Source of the DNA: Bin87 sp965221295
GTDB taxonomy: Bacteria; Chloroflexota; Dehalococcoidia; Lucifugimonadales; UBA3495
Direction of reading: 5' to 3'
NCBI GenBank assembly: GCA_965221295.1
Contig: OZ244879.1
Span: 186,001 to 250,000, forward strand
DNA: 64,000 nucleotides
Part shown: piece after piece, positions 1 to 8,396 of the stretch
Layout: every line of letters begins with the position of its first letter
Numbering within the stretch: the first letter of the stretch is position 1
Translations under genes and position numbers: made by a program
Notes under the pieces: model-generated
Told to the model about the DNA's origin: nothing
Database searches by the model: none
What the model saw: the letters and a program-made list of their open reading frames with translations, nothing else

Positions 1-95
1 TGGGCGTCCCGCTGAATATCTTCCCAGTCGGTTTCCAGCTCGAACTCGTCTCGCAGCTCTTCAAACAGCCGATCCAGCGAATCCTTGTTGAACAT
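1..95 (-). CDS. Partial CDS, N-terminus of an acidic protein
   Basis: Reading leftward from an ATG at 95, the frame stays open to the window edge and gives 31 residues beginning MFNKDSLDRLFEELRDEF, rich in Glu and Asp. A strong ribosome binding site (GGAGGAGG) lies 12 nt before the ATG, so the start is credible although the fragment is short. I do not recognise the family. The sequence looks amphipathic and helical. The rest of the gene lies outside the window. Confidence 0.6.
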   Translation of the reverse strand, partial: MFNKDSLDRLFEELRDEFELETDWEDIQRDA

Positions 96-381
96 ATCGG
101 TTTGTAACCTCCTCCGGTTTGGCGGCAGCCTTGCGGTTCCCCTGCCACTGCCGACGGAAATCGCGACGACCACCGGAATCGCGGCCCTAGCAGAGCGCGA
201 ATGGGCAGTCGGTAACGACTATGGCAGCATCCGCTATCTTACGCCCTATCGCCGCTACTCGCAAGCATTTGGCAATCTCACGCGCGCCCAGTTTGTCGCG
301 GGCGCCGCGCAATTGACAGGATGATCCCCCATCCGCCGTGGCGAGACGCCGGCCGACCAGCGCGGCACCAACGGAGTCTCC
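96..381. other. Intergenic, no gene seen
   Basis: This stretch lies between the start of the partial acidic gene and the end of the small membrane protein. A plus-strand frame at 85-324 has no ribosome binding site and no protein-like composition, so I leave it out. The promoter of the leftward partial gene must lie here but I cannot place it. Confidence 0.4.
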
Positions 382-654
382 CTACTCGTCAGTTTCCATG
401 ACCGCCGCCGCATCCCTTACTGCGGTGGGGGCGCGTCGGCTCTCCCTGGTGTTGGCCCAATACGCGACCACGATCAACGCCGGCATCGCCAGAATGATGA
501 TCCCGATGATTATGACCACGGTCAGTTCGGTGAATCCGAGGGTCCCCAGCAGAATGTGGTTCAGGGCGGTCATGATCCACCCCAACAGCGTTGGGTCGGC
601 CTCGCCATGGTGGAGACCAGTGGCCAGCAGAACAGCGCTCAGCAATCCGGCCAT
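382..654 (-). CDS. Small two-helix membrane protein
   Basis: The 90-residue protein starts MAGLLSAVLLATG, with GAGG about 10 nt upstream. A moderately hydrophobic N-terminus is followed by a very hydrophobic segment (TVVIIIGIIILAMPALIVVAY, residues about 45-65) and a basic and acidic cytoplasmic-looking tail. It lies 125 bp downstream of the MFS transporter gene on the same strand and may be co-transcribed with it. The frame stays open upstream through the 3' end of the MFS gene, so the start is chosen on the RBS. I do not recognise a family. An auxiliary of the transporter is possible but unsupported. Confidence 0.5.
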   Translation of the reverse strand: MAGLLSAVLLATGLHHGEADPTLLGWIMTALNHILLGTLGFTELTVVIIIGIIILAMPALIVVAYWANTRESRRAPTAVRDAAAVMETDE

Positions 655-779
655 GATTCCGACCTCGAGGGATCTGGCCTCAGGGGATTTAAACTCATTG
701 AGGCCGTCCGCAGTGAGTGACTGGGCGAATACAAGGTAGCGACAAGGTCCAGGCGGCGGTGCGGGTGTGGTCGGCGAAG

Positions 780-2276
780 TCAGTACACCCGCGTCCCGCC
801 CCCGGCGGCGCCCGCCATCGCCAGTTGCGGGCTGCCCTCTGCCGAACTGCCCTCTGGGGGAAGGCTGTTGTACCGACCCGAATACTGGTATTCGTTGATG
901 CTGAACGCCGCGATGGACGCGGGGATCAGGGTCAAGCCAGCGATCAGGAAGGGCCAGAAGTAGCTTTCGTTGAACCAAACGTAGGCGTATCCGGCCAGTT
1001 GGATACTGAAGAACGAACCGATCTGGTGCGCGAAGAACACCCACCCGCTGATCGTGCCCAGCGCCCGGAATCCATAGACGTCCGCGGTCAGCGTGGAGGT
1101 GAGCGGCACGCTGGCCACCCAGGACATGCCCGACAGCAGCGCGAACCCCACCAACCCGGCCATCCCGTAACCGAAGAGCGGCAGGAACACCAAGCACATG
1201 AACGCCACCCCTCTGGTCGCGTACACCACCGCTAACACGTTCTTCCGACGCATCCGGTCGCCCAGGAATCCGGTGATGATTACTCCGGCCGCGTTGAGGC
1301 CCGTCATCAAGCCGAACACCAAGCCGGCGAACACCTTCTCGTCCCAGACGCCGCCCAGGAAATTCACCTGCGCCGGCAGCACATCCTCAGCGTAGGGAAT
1401 GAAGTGGATGCTGAGCAGCCCGGTGGTGATGCCGCAGACCACGTATGCGCCGGAAAGTTGCCACATGGGCGCCGTTTTGAAGCACTTGCGCCAGCTGTCC
1501 ACCTCGTAGGCGCCGGTGGCTCTTGGGGCCGGCGCGCCGCCGGAAGTCGTTCCGTCCGGGTTGGGGTCGCCGTCGGGATTCAAGCCCATGGCTTCCGGGC
1601 TGGGTCTCAGGAAGAAGACCGCCAGCGGCGCGGCAGCAACCACCACTATCACGCCCAGCAGGAACCACACCGTGCGCCATCCCGCCACCTGCGTGTCTCC
1701 CCACATGATGCCCGACGAGTCGATCACGCCCATCAGGTAGGCCGCGAAGGGGATGGTCAGCAGGCCGCCTATGGATGTTCCGCAGGCCGCCAGCGCCGTG
1801 GCCTTGCTGCGCTTGCGCCGGAACCACCGAACCACCAGCGCCAGCATGTTGGTGATGGACGCCGCGCTGAGGCAGGTGTTGATTATGATGGAGAACACCG
1901 CGATGAACCACAGCAAGTCCAATGGAATTCGGGCGAAGCCCAGGTTCAGCGTGGCGTCCAGGTCCTTGATGAACGCCAGGCTCATTATGGACAATCCCAT
2001 GATGACCAAACCGAAGCCAAACACCTTGCGCGGCCCGTAGCGGTCGAACAGCGCGCCCATGATCGGCTGCATCGCGCCGTTGATCAGGAAGCCGACCGAA
2101 CCCACCCAGGAGATGTCGGCGCGGTTCCAACCAAAGGTTGGCTCCATCTCCGTTACGAACAGGCCGAATCCCTGCCGTCCCGGTATGGACAGGAACGCCA
2201 CGAAAAAGCAGGTGGCCACGATGTACCAGCCGAAGTACAACGACCCGCCCACCTGGGCTGCTGATTTGCTAGTCAT
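780..2276 (-). CDS. MFS transporter, oxalate/formate antiporter-like
   Basis: The 498-residue integral membrane protein has about 12 hydrophobic segments. The N-terminus (SLYFGWYIVATCFFVAFL) and the loop after helix 2 with DRYGPRKVFG match the conserved MFS loop 2-3 motif, as in monocarboxylate/oxalate-formate transporters. The central loop (about residues 225-260) is Pro/Gly-rich (NPDGDPNPDGTTSGG). It most likely moves a small carboxylate across the cytoplasmic membrane, but substrate cannot be read from sequence. The start ATG at 2276 fits the first helix. The gene is divergent from modA, with a 580-bp intergenic region between them, and is followed by a small membrane protein gene. The family call is firm and the substrate unknown. 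Confidence 0.85.
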   Translation of the reverse strand: MTSKSAAQVGGSLYFGWYIVATCFFVAFLSIPGRQGFGLFVTEMEPTFGWNRADISWVGSVGFLINGAMQPIMGALFDRYGPRKVFGFGLVIMGLSIMSLAFIKDLDATLNLGFARIPLDLLWFIAVFSIIINTCLSAASITNMLALVVRWFRRKRSKATALAACGTSIGGLLTIPFAAYLMGVIDSSGIMWGDTQVAGWRTVWFLLGVIVVVAAAPLAVFFLRPSPEAMGLNPDGDPNPDGTTSGGAPAPRATGAYEVDSWRKCFKTAPMWQLSGAYVVCGITTGLLSIHFIPYAEDVLPAQVNFLGGVWDEKVFAGLVFGLMTGLNAAGVIITGFLGDRMRRKNVLAVVYATRGVAFMCLVFLPLFGYGMAGLVGFALLSGMSWVASVPLTSTLTADVYGFRALGTISGWVFFAHQIGSFFSIQLAGYAYVWFNESYFWPFLIAGLTLIPASIAAFSINEYQYSGRYNSLPPEGSSAEGSPQLAMAGAAGGGTRVY

Positions 2277-2544
2277 ACGCCCCCTCGCTTAGCCGGATTC
2301 GTGACCGGCTGGCGGCGACCGCCGCGCGTCTGGCAATCATAGCAGGCCGTCGAGTCAACCGCCACTATCGGCCCGACCCTCGCGCGTCCAGTTGGGGCGG
2401 GCGCGGCGCGTTTGAAACCGTGGGTAGCGGCGCCAAGGTGAGCTTTCCCATGGTCTGTGATTGCGAACGCTCCACTCTGTGTCGCCGCAAGGAGCGCCTC
2501 CCGGCAAAGAGCGCCTCCCGGGCTGTCGCTACGAGCGCTCCTCT

Positions 2545-2662
2545 CCCGTCATTGCGAGCGAAGCGCGGCGATCCCGTCGTCCGCAACGGATTGTCGTTCC
2601 GTCTCGCCTCAGACGGCGGCGTGGGATTGCGGCGTCGTTGGCGCTCCTCGCAGTTTCAGCAG
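2545..2662. repeat. Degenerate palindromic element (copy A)
   Basis: The left arm GTCATTGCGAGCGAAGCG at 2548 pairs with the right arm ending GCGCTCCTCGCA near 2661. Both arms keep the GCGGC/GATCCCG inner portion in inverted orientation. It is a diverged member of the family that forms arrays at 8.4, 26 and 52 kb. Confidence 0.6.
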
Positions 2663-2841
2663 CGGTGGGCGTCGAGCAGTGACGGATGGACCCTTCCTTG
2701 AAGCAACCCAGGAGGAGGTCATGCTAGCGGCGCCCGCCGGGTGGTCGCCACGATAATCCACAGGCGCCCGCGGTCGGCCCTCGCGCGCGTTTTCGCATGA
2801 GCCATGGCGCGACGTCGCCAATGCAAAGGCCCGGCGGTTGG

Positions 2842-2847
2842 TATAAT
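2842..2847 (+). promoter_or_regulatory. Putative -10 box of modA
   Basis: A perfect TATAAT sits only 9 nt before the modA ATG, so the message would be leaderless or nearly so if this hexamer is used. No good -35 hexamer is visible at the usual spacing. The same TANNATG context recurs before several other genes in the window. Confidence 0.4.
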
Positions 2848-2856
2848 GCGGCGGTC

Positions 2857-3732
2857 ATGATTCGCCAGATTGTCGTCATCGCCGTCGCCCTTGCCGCCGC
2901 CGGACTGATGGCGGTGGCCTGCGCTCCCGCCGGTCAACGCCCCGCCGACGCGACGGCTACCCTCACCGTGTTCGCCGCGGCTTCCCTGGCCGAGTCTTTC
3001 CAGGCGCTGGCCACCGCCTTCGAAGCCGAGCGACCCGGCGTCGCCGTAATGGTGAACTACGCAGGCAGCCAGACCCTGAGCGCCCAATTGGAACACGGAG
3101 CCGTGGCCGATGTGTTCGCCTCCGCTGATTGGCAACGCATGGCCCAGGTCAAGGAGTCGGGGCTTCTGGGCAGCGCGCCCCAGTATTTCGCCGCCAACCA
3201 CCTGGCCGTCGCCACCCCCGCCAGCTCGCAGGGAGTGCAGTCCCTGGTGGACCTGGCCCGGCCTGGCGTGAGCGTGGCCATCGCCGCCGCCGAGGCGCCC
3301 GCCGGTTCCTATGCCCGTGAATCCTTGGAGCTGATGGCCGCCGGCGATGGCTTTCCCGATGATTTCGCCGCCGCCGTGCTGGCCAACGTGGTGACCAACG
3401 AAACCAGCGTACGCGGAGTGGCGCAGAAGGTCGCCCTGGGGGAGGTGGACGCCGGCATGATCTACGAAACCGACGCCCGGGCTCCTCAGTACGCCGACGC
3501 CATCCGCGTCATGGACATCCCGTTGCCCTTCAATCCGGCGGCCCAATATCCCATCGCCACGCTTGCCGCCAGTACGCAACCCGAGTTGGCTCTGGCGTTC
3601 ATCGATTTCGTGCAGGGTGACGCGGCACAGAGCATCCTGCGCCGGTTCGGGTTTGCGCCGCCGGCCAACGTGGCCTGTCCTTGCGGAAGAATGGCCATCG
3701 CGGAACAGAAACCGGCGCTCGCGGTTGGTTGA
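2857..3732 (+). CDS. modA: Molybdate ABC transporter, substrate-binding protein
   Basis: This is a 291-residue periplasmic or lipid-anchored binding protein for molybdate/tungstate. The start ATG at 2857 is chosen because it begins a signal peptide (MIRQIVVIAVALAAAGL) ending in a lipobox-like AVAC. An upstream in-frame ATG adds 20 non-hydrophobic residues. The family hallmark LTVFAAASLAESF follows at about residue 32, then NYAGSQTLSAQLEHGAVADVFASAD, as expected for ModA. The C-terminal half has the GMIYETDA segment. It is the first gene of modA-modB-modC, all on the plus strand. The order and types of the three proteins make the assignment firm. Confidence 0.93.
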   Translation: MIRQIVVIAVALAAAGLMAVACAPAGQRPADATATLTVFAAASLAESFQALATAFEAERPGVAVMVNYAGSQTLSAQLEHGAVADVFASADWQRMAQVKESGLLGSAPQYFAANHLAVATPASSQGVQSLVDLARPGVSVAIAAAEAPAGSYARESLELMAAGDGFPDDFAAAVLANVVTNETSVRGVAQKVALGEVDAGMIYETDARAPQYADAIRVMDIPLPFNPAAQYPIATLAASTQPELALAFIDFVQGDAAQSILRRFGFAPPANVACPCGRMAIAEQKPALAVG

Positions 3733-3812
3733 TTCGTGCGCCAAGGCAAAGACCAAACCGACGCTTCGTTTCCGCAGTGGTTCGTCGCTTTCGCGCGGAC
3801 CGGAGCGTTGGG

Positions 3813-3856
3813 CATTGTCGGGAAAGCAATCGTCGGGAAAGCAATCGTTGGGAAAG
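3813..3856. repeat. 15-bp tandem repeat in the modA-modB spacer
   Basis: Three units are seen: cattgtcgggaaag (14 bp), caatcgtcgggaaag and caatcgttgggaaag. The array ends 50 nt before the modB start and lengthens an operon spacer that is usually very short. Confidence 0.85.
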
Positions 3857-3909
3857 TCATCCCGGACTGGACCATCAATCAGACGTCGGTGGATTAGGCG
3901 GTTGCGGTG

Positions 3910-4746
3910 ATGTTCCAGTCGGGCGGCAACGGGAACCGAGGAGCAGATCTGGGGGCGCTGGCGCCGGCGGGTATTGCCGCCACCGTCCTGTACACGCTGT
4001 TCATCGGATTGCCCATCGTGGCGTTGCTGGCGCGCGCCGCCTGGGAGGACGATTTCCTGGCCGGACTGACCGGGGCCATGGCGCTACAGGCCCTGCGCCT
4101 CACGATCTTCACCAGCGCCGTCAGCCTGGTCATCGTAGCGATCGTCGGCACGCCCTTCGCGCTGCTGCTGGCCCGTCGCGGGCCCACCAGCCGGTTGCTG
4201 CGCGTAATCGATACCTTCGTTGAGTTGCCCATCGTGCTGCCGCCCGTGGTGGCCGGCGTAGCCATGCTCATGGCCTTCGGACGCAACGGACTGCTGGGGC
4301 CGGCCCTGGCGTCCCTTGGCGTGAACATACCCTTCACCACTGTGGCCGTCGTGTTCGCCCAAATCTTTGTGGCCGCGCCATTTTACGTCCGGGCCGCCCG
4401 CATCGGATTCGCCGGCGTTGATCCCGCCTACGAGGAGGTATCGCAGACGCTGGGAGTTTCGCCTTGGCAAACCTTTTGGCGGTTGACGCTGCCCATGGCG
4501 GGCCCGTCCCTGCTGACGGGCGGAACGCTGGCCTGGGCCCGGGCCGTGTCGGAGTTTGGCGCGACCATCATGTTCGCTGGCAACCTGACCGGGCGCACCC
4601 AAACGATGCCCTTGGCGATCATGACCACAATGGAATCCAACCTGGGCGCCGCCCTGGCGTTGGCCGCGCTGATGCTGGCGATTTCCGTCCTGTCCCTGGG
4701 CCTGTTGAGCTTCCTGCTGCGACGCAGCCCACCGACTGGTATGTGA
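3910..4746 (+). CDS. modB: Molybdate ABC transporter, permease
   Basis: The roughly 278-residue inner-membrane permease has about six hydrophobic segments. The permease signature region reads EEVSQTLGVSPWQTFWRLTL (the EAA loop that contacts the ATPase), followed by P-x-A-x-P-S-L-L-T-G-G. The start may be GTG 3907 or ATG 3910, which are adjacent; no strong RBS is seen. The 177-bp gap after modA contains a 15-bp tandem repeat, and the 200-bp gap before modC contains a 17-bp one, so this operon has unusually long spacers. It carries molybdate through the membrane with ModC energy. Confidence 0.92.
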   Translation: MFQSGGNGNRGADLGALAPAGIAATVLYTLFIGLPIVALLARAAWEDDFLAGLTGAMALQALRLTIFTSAVSLVIVAIVGTPFALLLARRGPTSRLLRVIDTFVELPIVLPPVVAGVAMLMAFGRNGLLGPALASLGVNIPFTTVAVVFAQIFVAAPFYVRAARIGFAGVDPAYEEVSQTLGVSPWQTFWRLTLPMAGPSLLTGGTLAWARAVSEFGATIMFAGNLTGRTQTMPLAIMTTMESNLGAALALAALMLAISVLSLGLLSFLLRRSPPTGM

Positions 4747-4783
4747 TGAATTACCCCCGGTGTTGGATGGCGTTTGATGTTGC

Positions 4784-4901
4784 ATTGCCCATGATGTTCG
4801 ATTGCCCATGATGTTCGATTGCCCATGATGTTCGATTACCATGGTGTTCGATTGCCCATGGTGTTCGATTGCCCATGATTATTCATTGGCCCATGACGAT
4901 T
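4784..4901. repeat. 17-bp tandem repeat in the modB-modC spacer
   Basis: About seven copies of attgcccatgatgttcg occur. The first three (4784-4834) are identical. Later ones drift (attaccatggtgttcg at 4835, attgcccatggtgttcg at 4851, attgcccatgattattc at 4868, attggcccatgacgatt at 4885). The array fills most of the spacer and ends 46 nt before the modC ATG. Confidence 0.93.
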
Positions 4902-4946
4902 TATGGCTCTTGGTGATTCATTGCCCCTGATGAATGGTCGCTCAAA

Positions 4947-6050
4947 ATGATCACCCCCGCAGTTGAAGGCCGCTTCAGCGTCAGGGTCGGCGGATTCCAC
5001 GTCCGGCTGGCCTTTGCGGTGTCGGCTGGCGAGGCGTTGGCGCTGTTCGGCCCGTCGGGCGCCGGCAAGACCACAGCGCTCAGAACCATCGCCGGCCTGA
5101 TTCGGCCCGAATCCGGCCGCATCGACATCGCCGGTCGCACCGTATTCTCCCAGGGCGACGGCGAGCCTTCCCGGTGGACGCCGCCCCATCACCGGGGAGT
5201 TGGCTACGTGACCCAGCAGAACCACCTGTTCCCACACCTTACGGTGGCGCAGAATATCGCCTACGGTCTGCCCGAACGGCGGGGCGACTCCGCCCAGCAG
5301 CGGGTGGCGCATCTGATCAGCCGGCTGCAACTCGATGGCCTCGAAAACCGAAGGGTCTCGCAGCTCTCCGGCGGCCAGCAGCAACGGGTGGCGTTGGCCA
5401 GGGCGCTGGCCCCGTCGCCCGGCCTGCTGCTCCTGGACGAGCCGTTCAGCTCCCTGGACATGGAACTGCGGCGTGCGCTGGGGGCGGAACTGCGAGCCAC
5501 CATCCGGGAGCTCAAGGTTCCGGCCATCTTGGTTACCCACAGCCGAGAAGAGGCCCTGGCCCTGGGCGACACGGTGCAGATCATCGACGCGGGCCGAACC
5601 GTGGCCGAAGGCCCCCCGCTGCAAACGCTGGAACAACCAGGGCAGGGCCGCGTCGCTCGATTGGTGGGAGTGGAAAACCTGCTTCAGATGCGCGTCGCCG
5701 CTCGGCTGCCTCGGGATGGCACCATGATGTGCCAGGCCGGTGATCATGCCCTGGAGACGCCGCTGGCCGATGGTTGCGCCATTGGGGACACCGTGACGGT
5801 GGGCATTCGCGCCTCGGACATCATCCTGGCCGCCGGACCGTTGCCGCAATCGTCGGCCCGCAACACCTGGGCCGGCGTGGTGGCGTCGGTGGAGTCGCGC
5901 CCGCCTGGCTACGAGGTGACCCTGGACTGCGCCGGAACCCTGCTGCGTTGCCACATCACCGGCGCGTCTCTGGACGCAATGGGCATTGCGCCCGGCCTCA
6001 CCCTGTGGGCCATCTTCAAAGCGTCGTCCTGCTTCCTGCTCAGCGACTAG
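4947..6050 (+). CDS. modC: Molybdate ABC transporter, ATP-binding protein
   Basis: This is a 367-residue ABC ATPase. Walker A is FGPSGAGKTTALR (about residue 33), the signature motif LSGGQQQRVALARAL (about 138), Walker B LLLLDEPFSSLD, and the switch His is in LVTHSREEA. The C-terminal 130 residues form a TOBE-type domain, typical of ModC, in which molybdate can bind and down-regulate transport. It hydrolyses ATP at the cytoplasmic face of ModB. It is the last gene of modABC; the next plus-strand gene is 400 bp away. Confidence 0.93.
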   Translation: MITPAVEGRFSVRVGGFHVRLAFAVSAGEALALFGPSGAGKTTALRTIAGLIRPESGRIDIAGRTVFSQGDGEPSRWTPPHHRGVGYVTQQNHLFPHLTVAQNIAYGLPERRGDSAQQRVAHLISRLQLDGLENRRVSQLSGGQQQRVALARALAPSPGLLLLDEPFSSLDMELRRALGAELRATIRELKVPAILVTHSREEALALGDTVQIIDAGRTVAEGPPLQTLEQPGQGRVARLVGVENLLQMRVAARLPRDGTMMCQAGDHALETPLADGCAIGDTVTVGIRASDIILAAGPLPQSSARNTWAGVVASVESRPPGYEVTLDCAGTLLRCHITGASLDAMGIAPGLTLWAIFKASSCFLLSD

Positions 6051-6453
6051 ACCCGGAGCAATCCCGCCTCCAAAGCGCCCTGGCCTCGCCCCAGTCGCTT
6101 CAACCTGTCATTGGGGGCGGCGGATTGCGAATGCGCAGACCGCGACCAACAACGGCCGCTCGGTTTGAACCCAGACGGCCGTTCGCGCTGGCGCGGGATC
6201 GCCGCGTCGCTATCGCTCCTCGCGATGACAGAGATAAAGAGCGCCGCTCGGGATGACAGGGATAAATCGCGCCCCTCGCGATGACAGAAACAAGTACCGC
6301 TCCTCACGATGACAGCAAATGAGACGCCGCTCGCCCTTGTCACCAAGCGGAAAGCGTGGCAATCTGCCCAATCGATGCGATGCTGATTGCCGCACTGCCA
6401 ATTGCCGCAATGCCAATCTCTGCAACGCCATTAACTGAGGAGGATCATCTCGG
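6051..6453. repeat. Intergenic region with element remnant, tail repeats and a 15-bp tandem repeat
   Basis: A right arm of the palindromic element (gggatcgccgcgtcgctat...gcgatgacag) lies at about 6197-6231. It is followed to about 6345 by four drifting direct copies of a roughly 29-bp tail (each with cgatgacag). A separate 15-bp tandem repeat occupies 6370-6429: gattgccgcactgcc, aattgccgcaatgcc, aatctctgcaacgcc and one earlier copy. It ends 24 nt before the HAD gene start. No gene is seen. Confidence 0.75.
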
Positions 6454-7116
6454 ATGGCCGGATACAAAGGCATCTTGTTCGACATGGACGGCGTACTGGT
6501 GGACAGCGAGCCCCTGTTCCACAAGGCGGTCAACGTCATGGTTGAGCGCTGCGGCGCCGCGCCCATAACGGAGGAGGAAAACAACCGCTATCTGCTGGGA
6601 ACCACCGTCGAGGAGACGTGGGTGAGGGTCAAGGAATTGCGGGACGTGCCCCAAACGCCGGCGGAACTGCTGGCCGGATACAACGAGGTTGTCAAAGAGG
6701 TGCTGAGGTCCGACCTGGTGGCCAGACCGGGCGTGCGGGCGCTCATCGCGGAGGCCCAGCGCCGCGGATTGCCCATTGCCGTCGCCTCGTCGTCCCTCCG
6801 GGAGTGGGTGAACCTGAAACTGGCGGTGATCGGGTTGACCGACGCTTTCCCCGTGAAGCTGGGCGGCGACGACATCGAGAACGGCAAACCGGCGCCCGAC
6901 ATCTACATCAAAGCGGCCCGGCTCATTGGATTGGAAGCCACCGAGTGCATCGCCATCGAGGATTCGCCCATCGGCCTGGCGGCGGCGTCCGCCTCCGGAG
7001 CGTACACCGTCTGCACGCTCACCGATTCGACCCGCCACCTGGACCTTTCGGCGGCCCACGTCATCATCGAGACCCTGGAGGAGTTCGACTACAGCCTGCT
7101 GATGGAGCGCGGTTAG
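6454..7116 (+). CDS. HAD-family phosphatase, beta-phosphoglucomutase-like
   Basis: The 220-residue HAD hydrolase shows motif I as FDMDGVLVDSEP (nucleophile and acid Asp). Motif II is the Ser in AVASSSLREW, motif III the Lys of ENGKPAPDIY, and motif IV the acidic pair in CIAIEDSPIG. A helical cap sits between motifs I and II (about residues 20-85). The subclass resembles beta-phosphoglucomutase and sugar-phosphate phosphatases; the substrate cannot be told. The RBS GAGGAGG lies 10 nt before the ATG. It converges with the SCO1664-like gene and their ends overlap by 4 bp. Confidence 0.9.
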   Translation: MAGYKGILFDMDGVLVDSEPLFHKAVNVMVERCGAAPITEEENNRYLLGTTVEETWVRVKELRDVPQTPAELLAGYNEVVKEVLRSDLVARPGVRALIAEAQRRGLPIAVASSSLREWVNLKLAVIGLTDAFPVKLGGDDIENGKPAPDIYIKAARLIGLEATECIAIEDSPIGLAAASASGAYTVCTLTDSTRHLDLSAAHVIIETLEEFDYSLLMERG

Positions 7117-7844
7117 CCTCGGCGACGGCGCAACCCGGGAATGCCCGGGAAGACGCCCTCGCGAAGAACCCATTGCAGGCGCTGCATCAGCGCCCGGGCC
7201 TCCTCGGCGTCGAGCAGCGTCAACAGTTCCGCCACGTCGCCGGTGGGCGCGAGGAGCTCCCCACAAAGCCGACGCAGCGGTTCCAGCAGACGTTCTGGTA
7301 TCGGTTCTTCGCCAAAGTCCCAGATCACCGTGCGGATCTTGGTGTCGGCGTGGAACGTCAGCCCCTGGTCGATGCCCCATAGCTTGCCGTCGTAGCCGCG
7401 CAGCACGTGGTTGGCCTTGCGGTCGGTGTTGTTGGAAACCAGGTCGAAGCAGCACATCATCCGCAATTGGTTGGCGTCGGATTCTTCGAGGCTGTCCCGG
7501 GAGATGGTGTAGTAATTTTCCTTGGGATCGTGGTCAACGAAGAGCTGAGCGGATCCGACGCCGTGGGGCCCATCGCGGATGACCGTAAGGGGAATGAAGT
7601 CCCAGCCCAGTATACGGCTGAGCAGATAAGCGGCGCATTCCCGTTTGAACAGAGTGCCACTGGGGAAATCCCACAGGGGGATTTCGCCTTTGCGGGGTTT
7701 GTAGATGGCGTACCCGTTGCGCCCTTCGAGCGCCAGTTCGACCAGGAACGTATAATTCGAACCGGCGGGCGTCAGTTCCCAACTGAGGAACTCGCCGCGG
7801 GACAACAGATCCAGGTCGGAAGGTTCGGCTCCGGACACGAGCAA
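7113..7844 (-). CDS. SCO1664-family protein (TIGR03843, PI3/4-kinase-like fold)
   Basis: This is about 243 residues. The segment NYAIYKPRKGE-type (here GYAIYKPRKGEIPLWDFP), the CFDLVSNNTDRKANH loop and the LWGIDQGLTFH motif match the SCO1664 family, whose members have a phosphatidylinositol kinase-like fold (N-D and D-x-G-type residues are present). The biological role is unknown. The start is TTG 7844 or GTG 7838, as an in-frame TAG lies just upstream. It follows the DUF3090 gene by 18 bp on the same strand. These two families are known neighbours in actinobacteria, often with a histidine phosphatase, which is absent here. Confidence 0.85.
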   Translation of the reverse strand: MLVSGAEPSDLDLLSRGEFLSWELTPAGSNYTFLVELALEGRNGYAIYKPRKGEIPLWDFPSGTLFKRECAAYLLSRILGWDFIPLTVIRDGPHGVGSAQLFVDHDPKENYYTISRDSLEESDANQLRMMCCFDLVSNNTDRKANHVLRGYDGKLWGIDQGLTFHADTKIRTVIWDFGEEPIPERLLEPLRRLCGELLAPTGDVAELLTLLDAEEARALMQRLQWVLREGVFPGIPGLRRRRG

Positions 7845-7862
7845 CCCACGCCAGCGTTCAGG

Positions 7863-8396
7863 CTAGCCGGTTTCGAATACCGCGTGGCCATTGGCGCGAA
7901 CGCATTGGTGGCCGTCGGGGTCGATGGGGGAACCGCAGAGGAAGCAGGGCGGCCGCCCTGAAGCGCAGATGCGCAGCGCCTCATCGGCCAGGTCGGAACA
8001 CTGCTGCATCGTCATCCAGAAACTGACCGAAGTTTGCGCCCCGGAATCCGGGTCGTCTTCATCCCCCTCGAAGGCGTGGAGGACGAAGCAGTTGGCATCC
8101 TGGTCATACTGCAATTGCATCTGGCGGGCGTGAAAGTCCTGCTCCAGCGGGTCGCCGTTCCACGGGGCCTCGCCGGGCGCGCTGGCCTTGGATTGAGCGT
8201 CCTGACCCAGTTGCTTCACCGCCTGCTGCAAGTACAACCCCAGCTGCAGAAGTTGCTCCTTCTCCAGCCAGATGTAGGACTGCGCCCGGCCAGCCTCTGC
8301 GACCAGGCGAAAGGTGCGTCGCCCGGGCCGTCCGAAGGTTTCGGCGGTGACCGTCTGGGCGGCTCCGAGTTTATAACGCGGTTTCCGTTCTGCCAT
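7863..8396 (-). CDS. DUF3090 family protein (TIGR03847)
   Basis: The 177-residue protein starts MAERKPRYKLGAAQTVTAET. The family hallmarks are FGRPGRRTFRLVAEAG near the N-terminus, the WLEKEQLLQLG segment, and a C-terminal CxxC-type knuckle (PPCFLCGSPIDPDGHQC) likely to bind zinc. The start ATG at 8396 is chosen over an upstream frame that runs through the palindromic repeats. It forms a two-gene unit with the SCO1664-like gene downstream. The function is unknown in the family. Confidence 0.88.
   Translation of the reverse strand: MAERKPRYKLGAAQTVTAETFGRPGRRTFRLVAEAGRAQSYIWLEKEQLLQLGLYLQQAVKQLGQDAQSKASAPGEAPWNGDPLEQDFHARQMQLQYDQDANCFVLHAFEGDEDDPDSGAQTSVSFWMTMQQCSDLADEALRICASGRPPCFLCGSPIDPDGHQCVRANGHAVFETG

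Larger units (their letters stand above)
2277..2856. other. Divergent intergenic region with palindromic-element copy
   Basis: This 580-bp gap separates the divergent MFS and modA genes. It holds a degenerate copy of the CTGTCATTGCGAGG element at about 2545-2662, preceded by tail-like direct repeats (gagcgcctcccgg, at about 2490-2522). A -10-like TATAAT lies at 2842-2847 just before modA. No coding frame with family support was found. Confidence 0.6.

Noticed and set aside
2719..3756. 345-codon minus-strand frame opposite modA
   Set aside because: Shadow of modA; Gly/His-rich composition, no motif.
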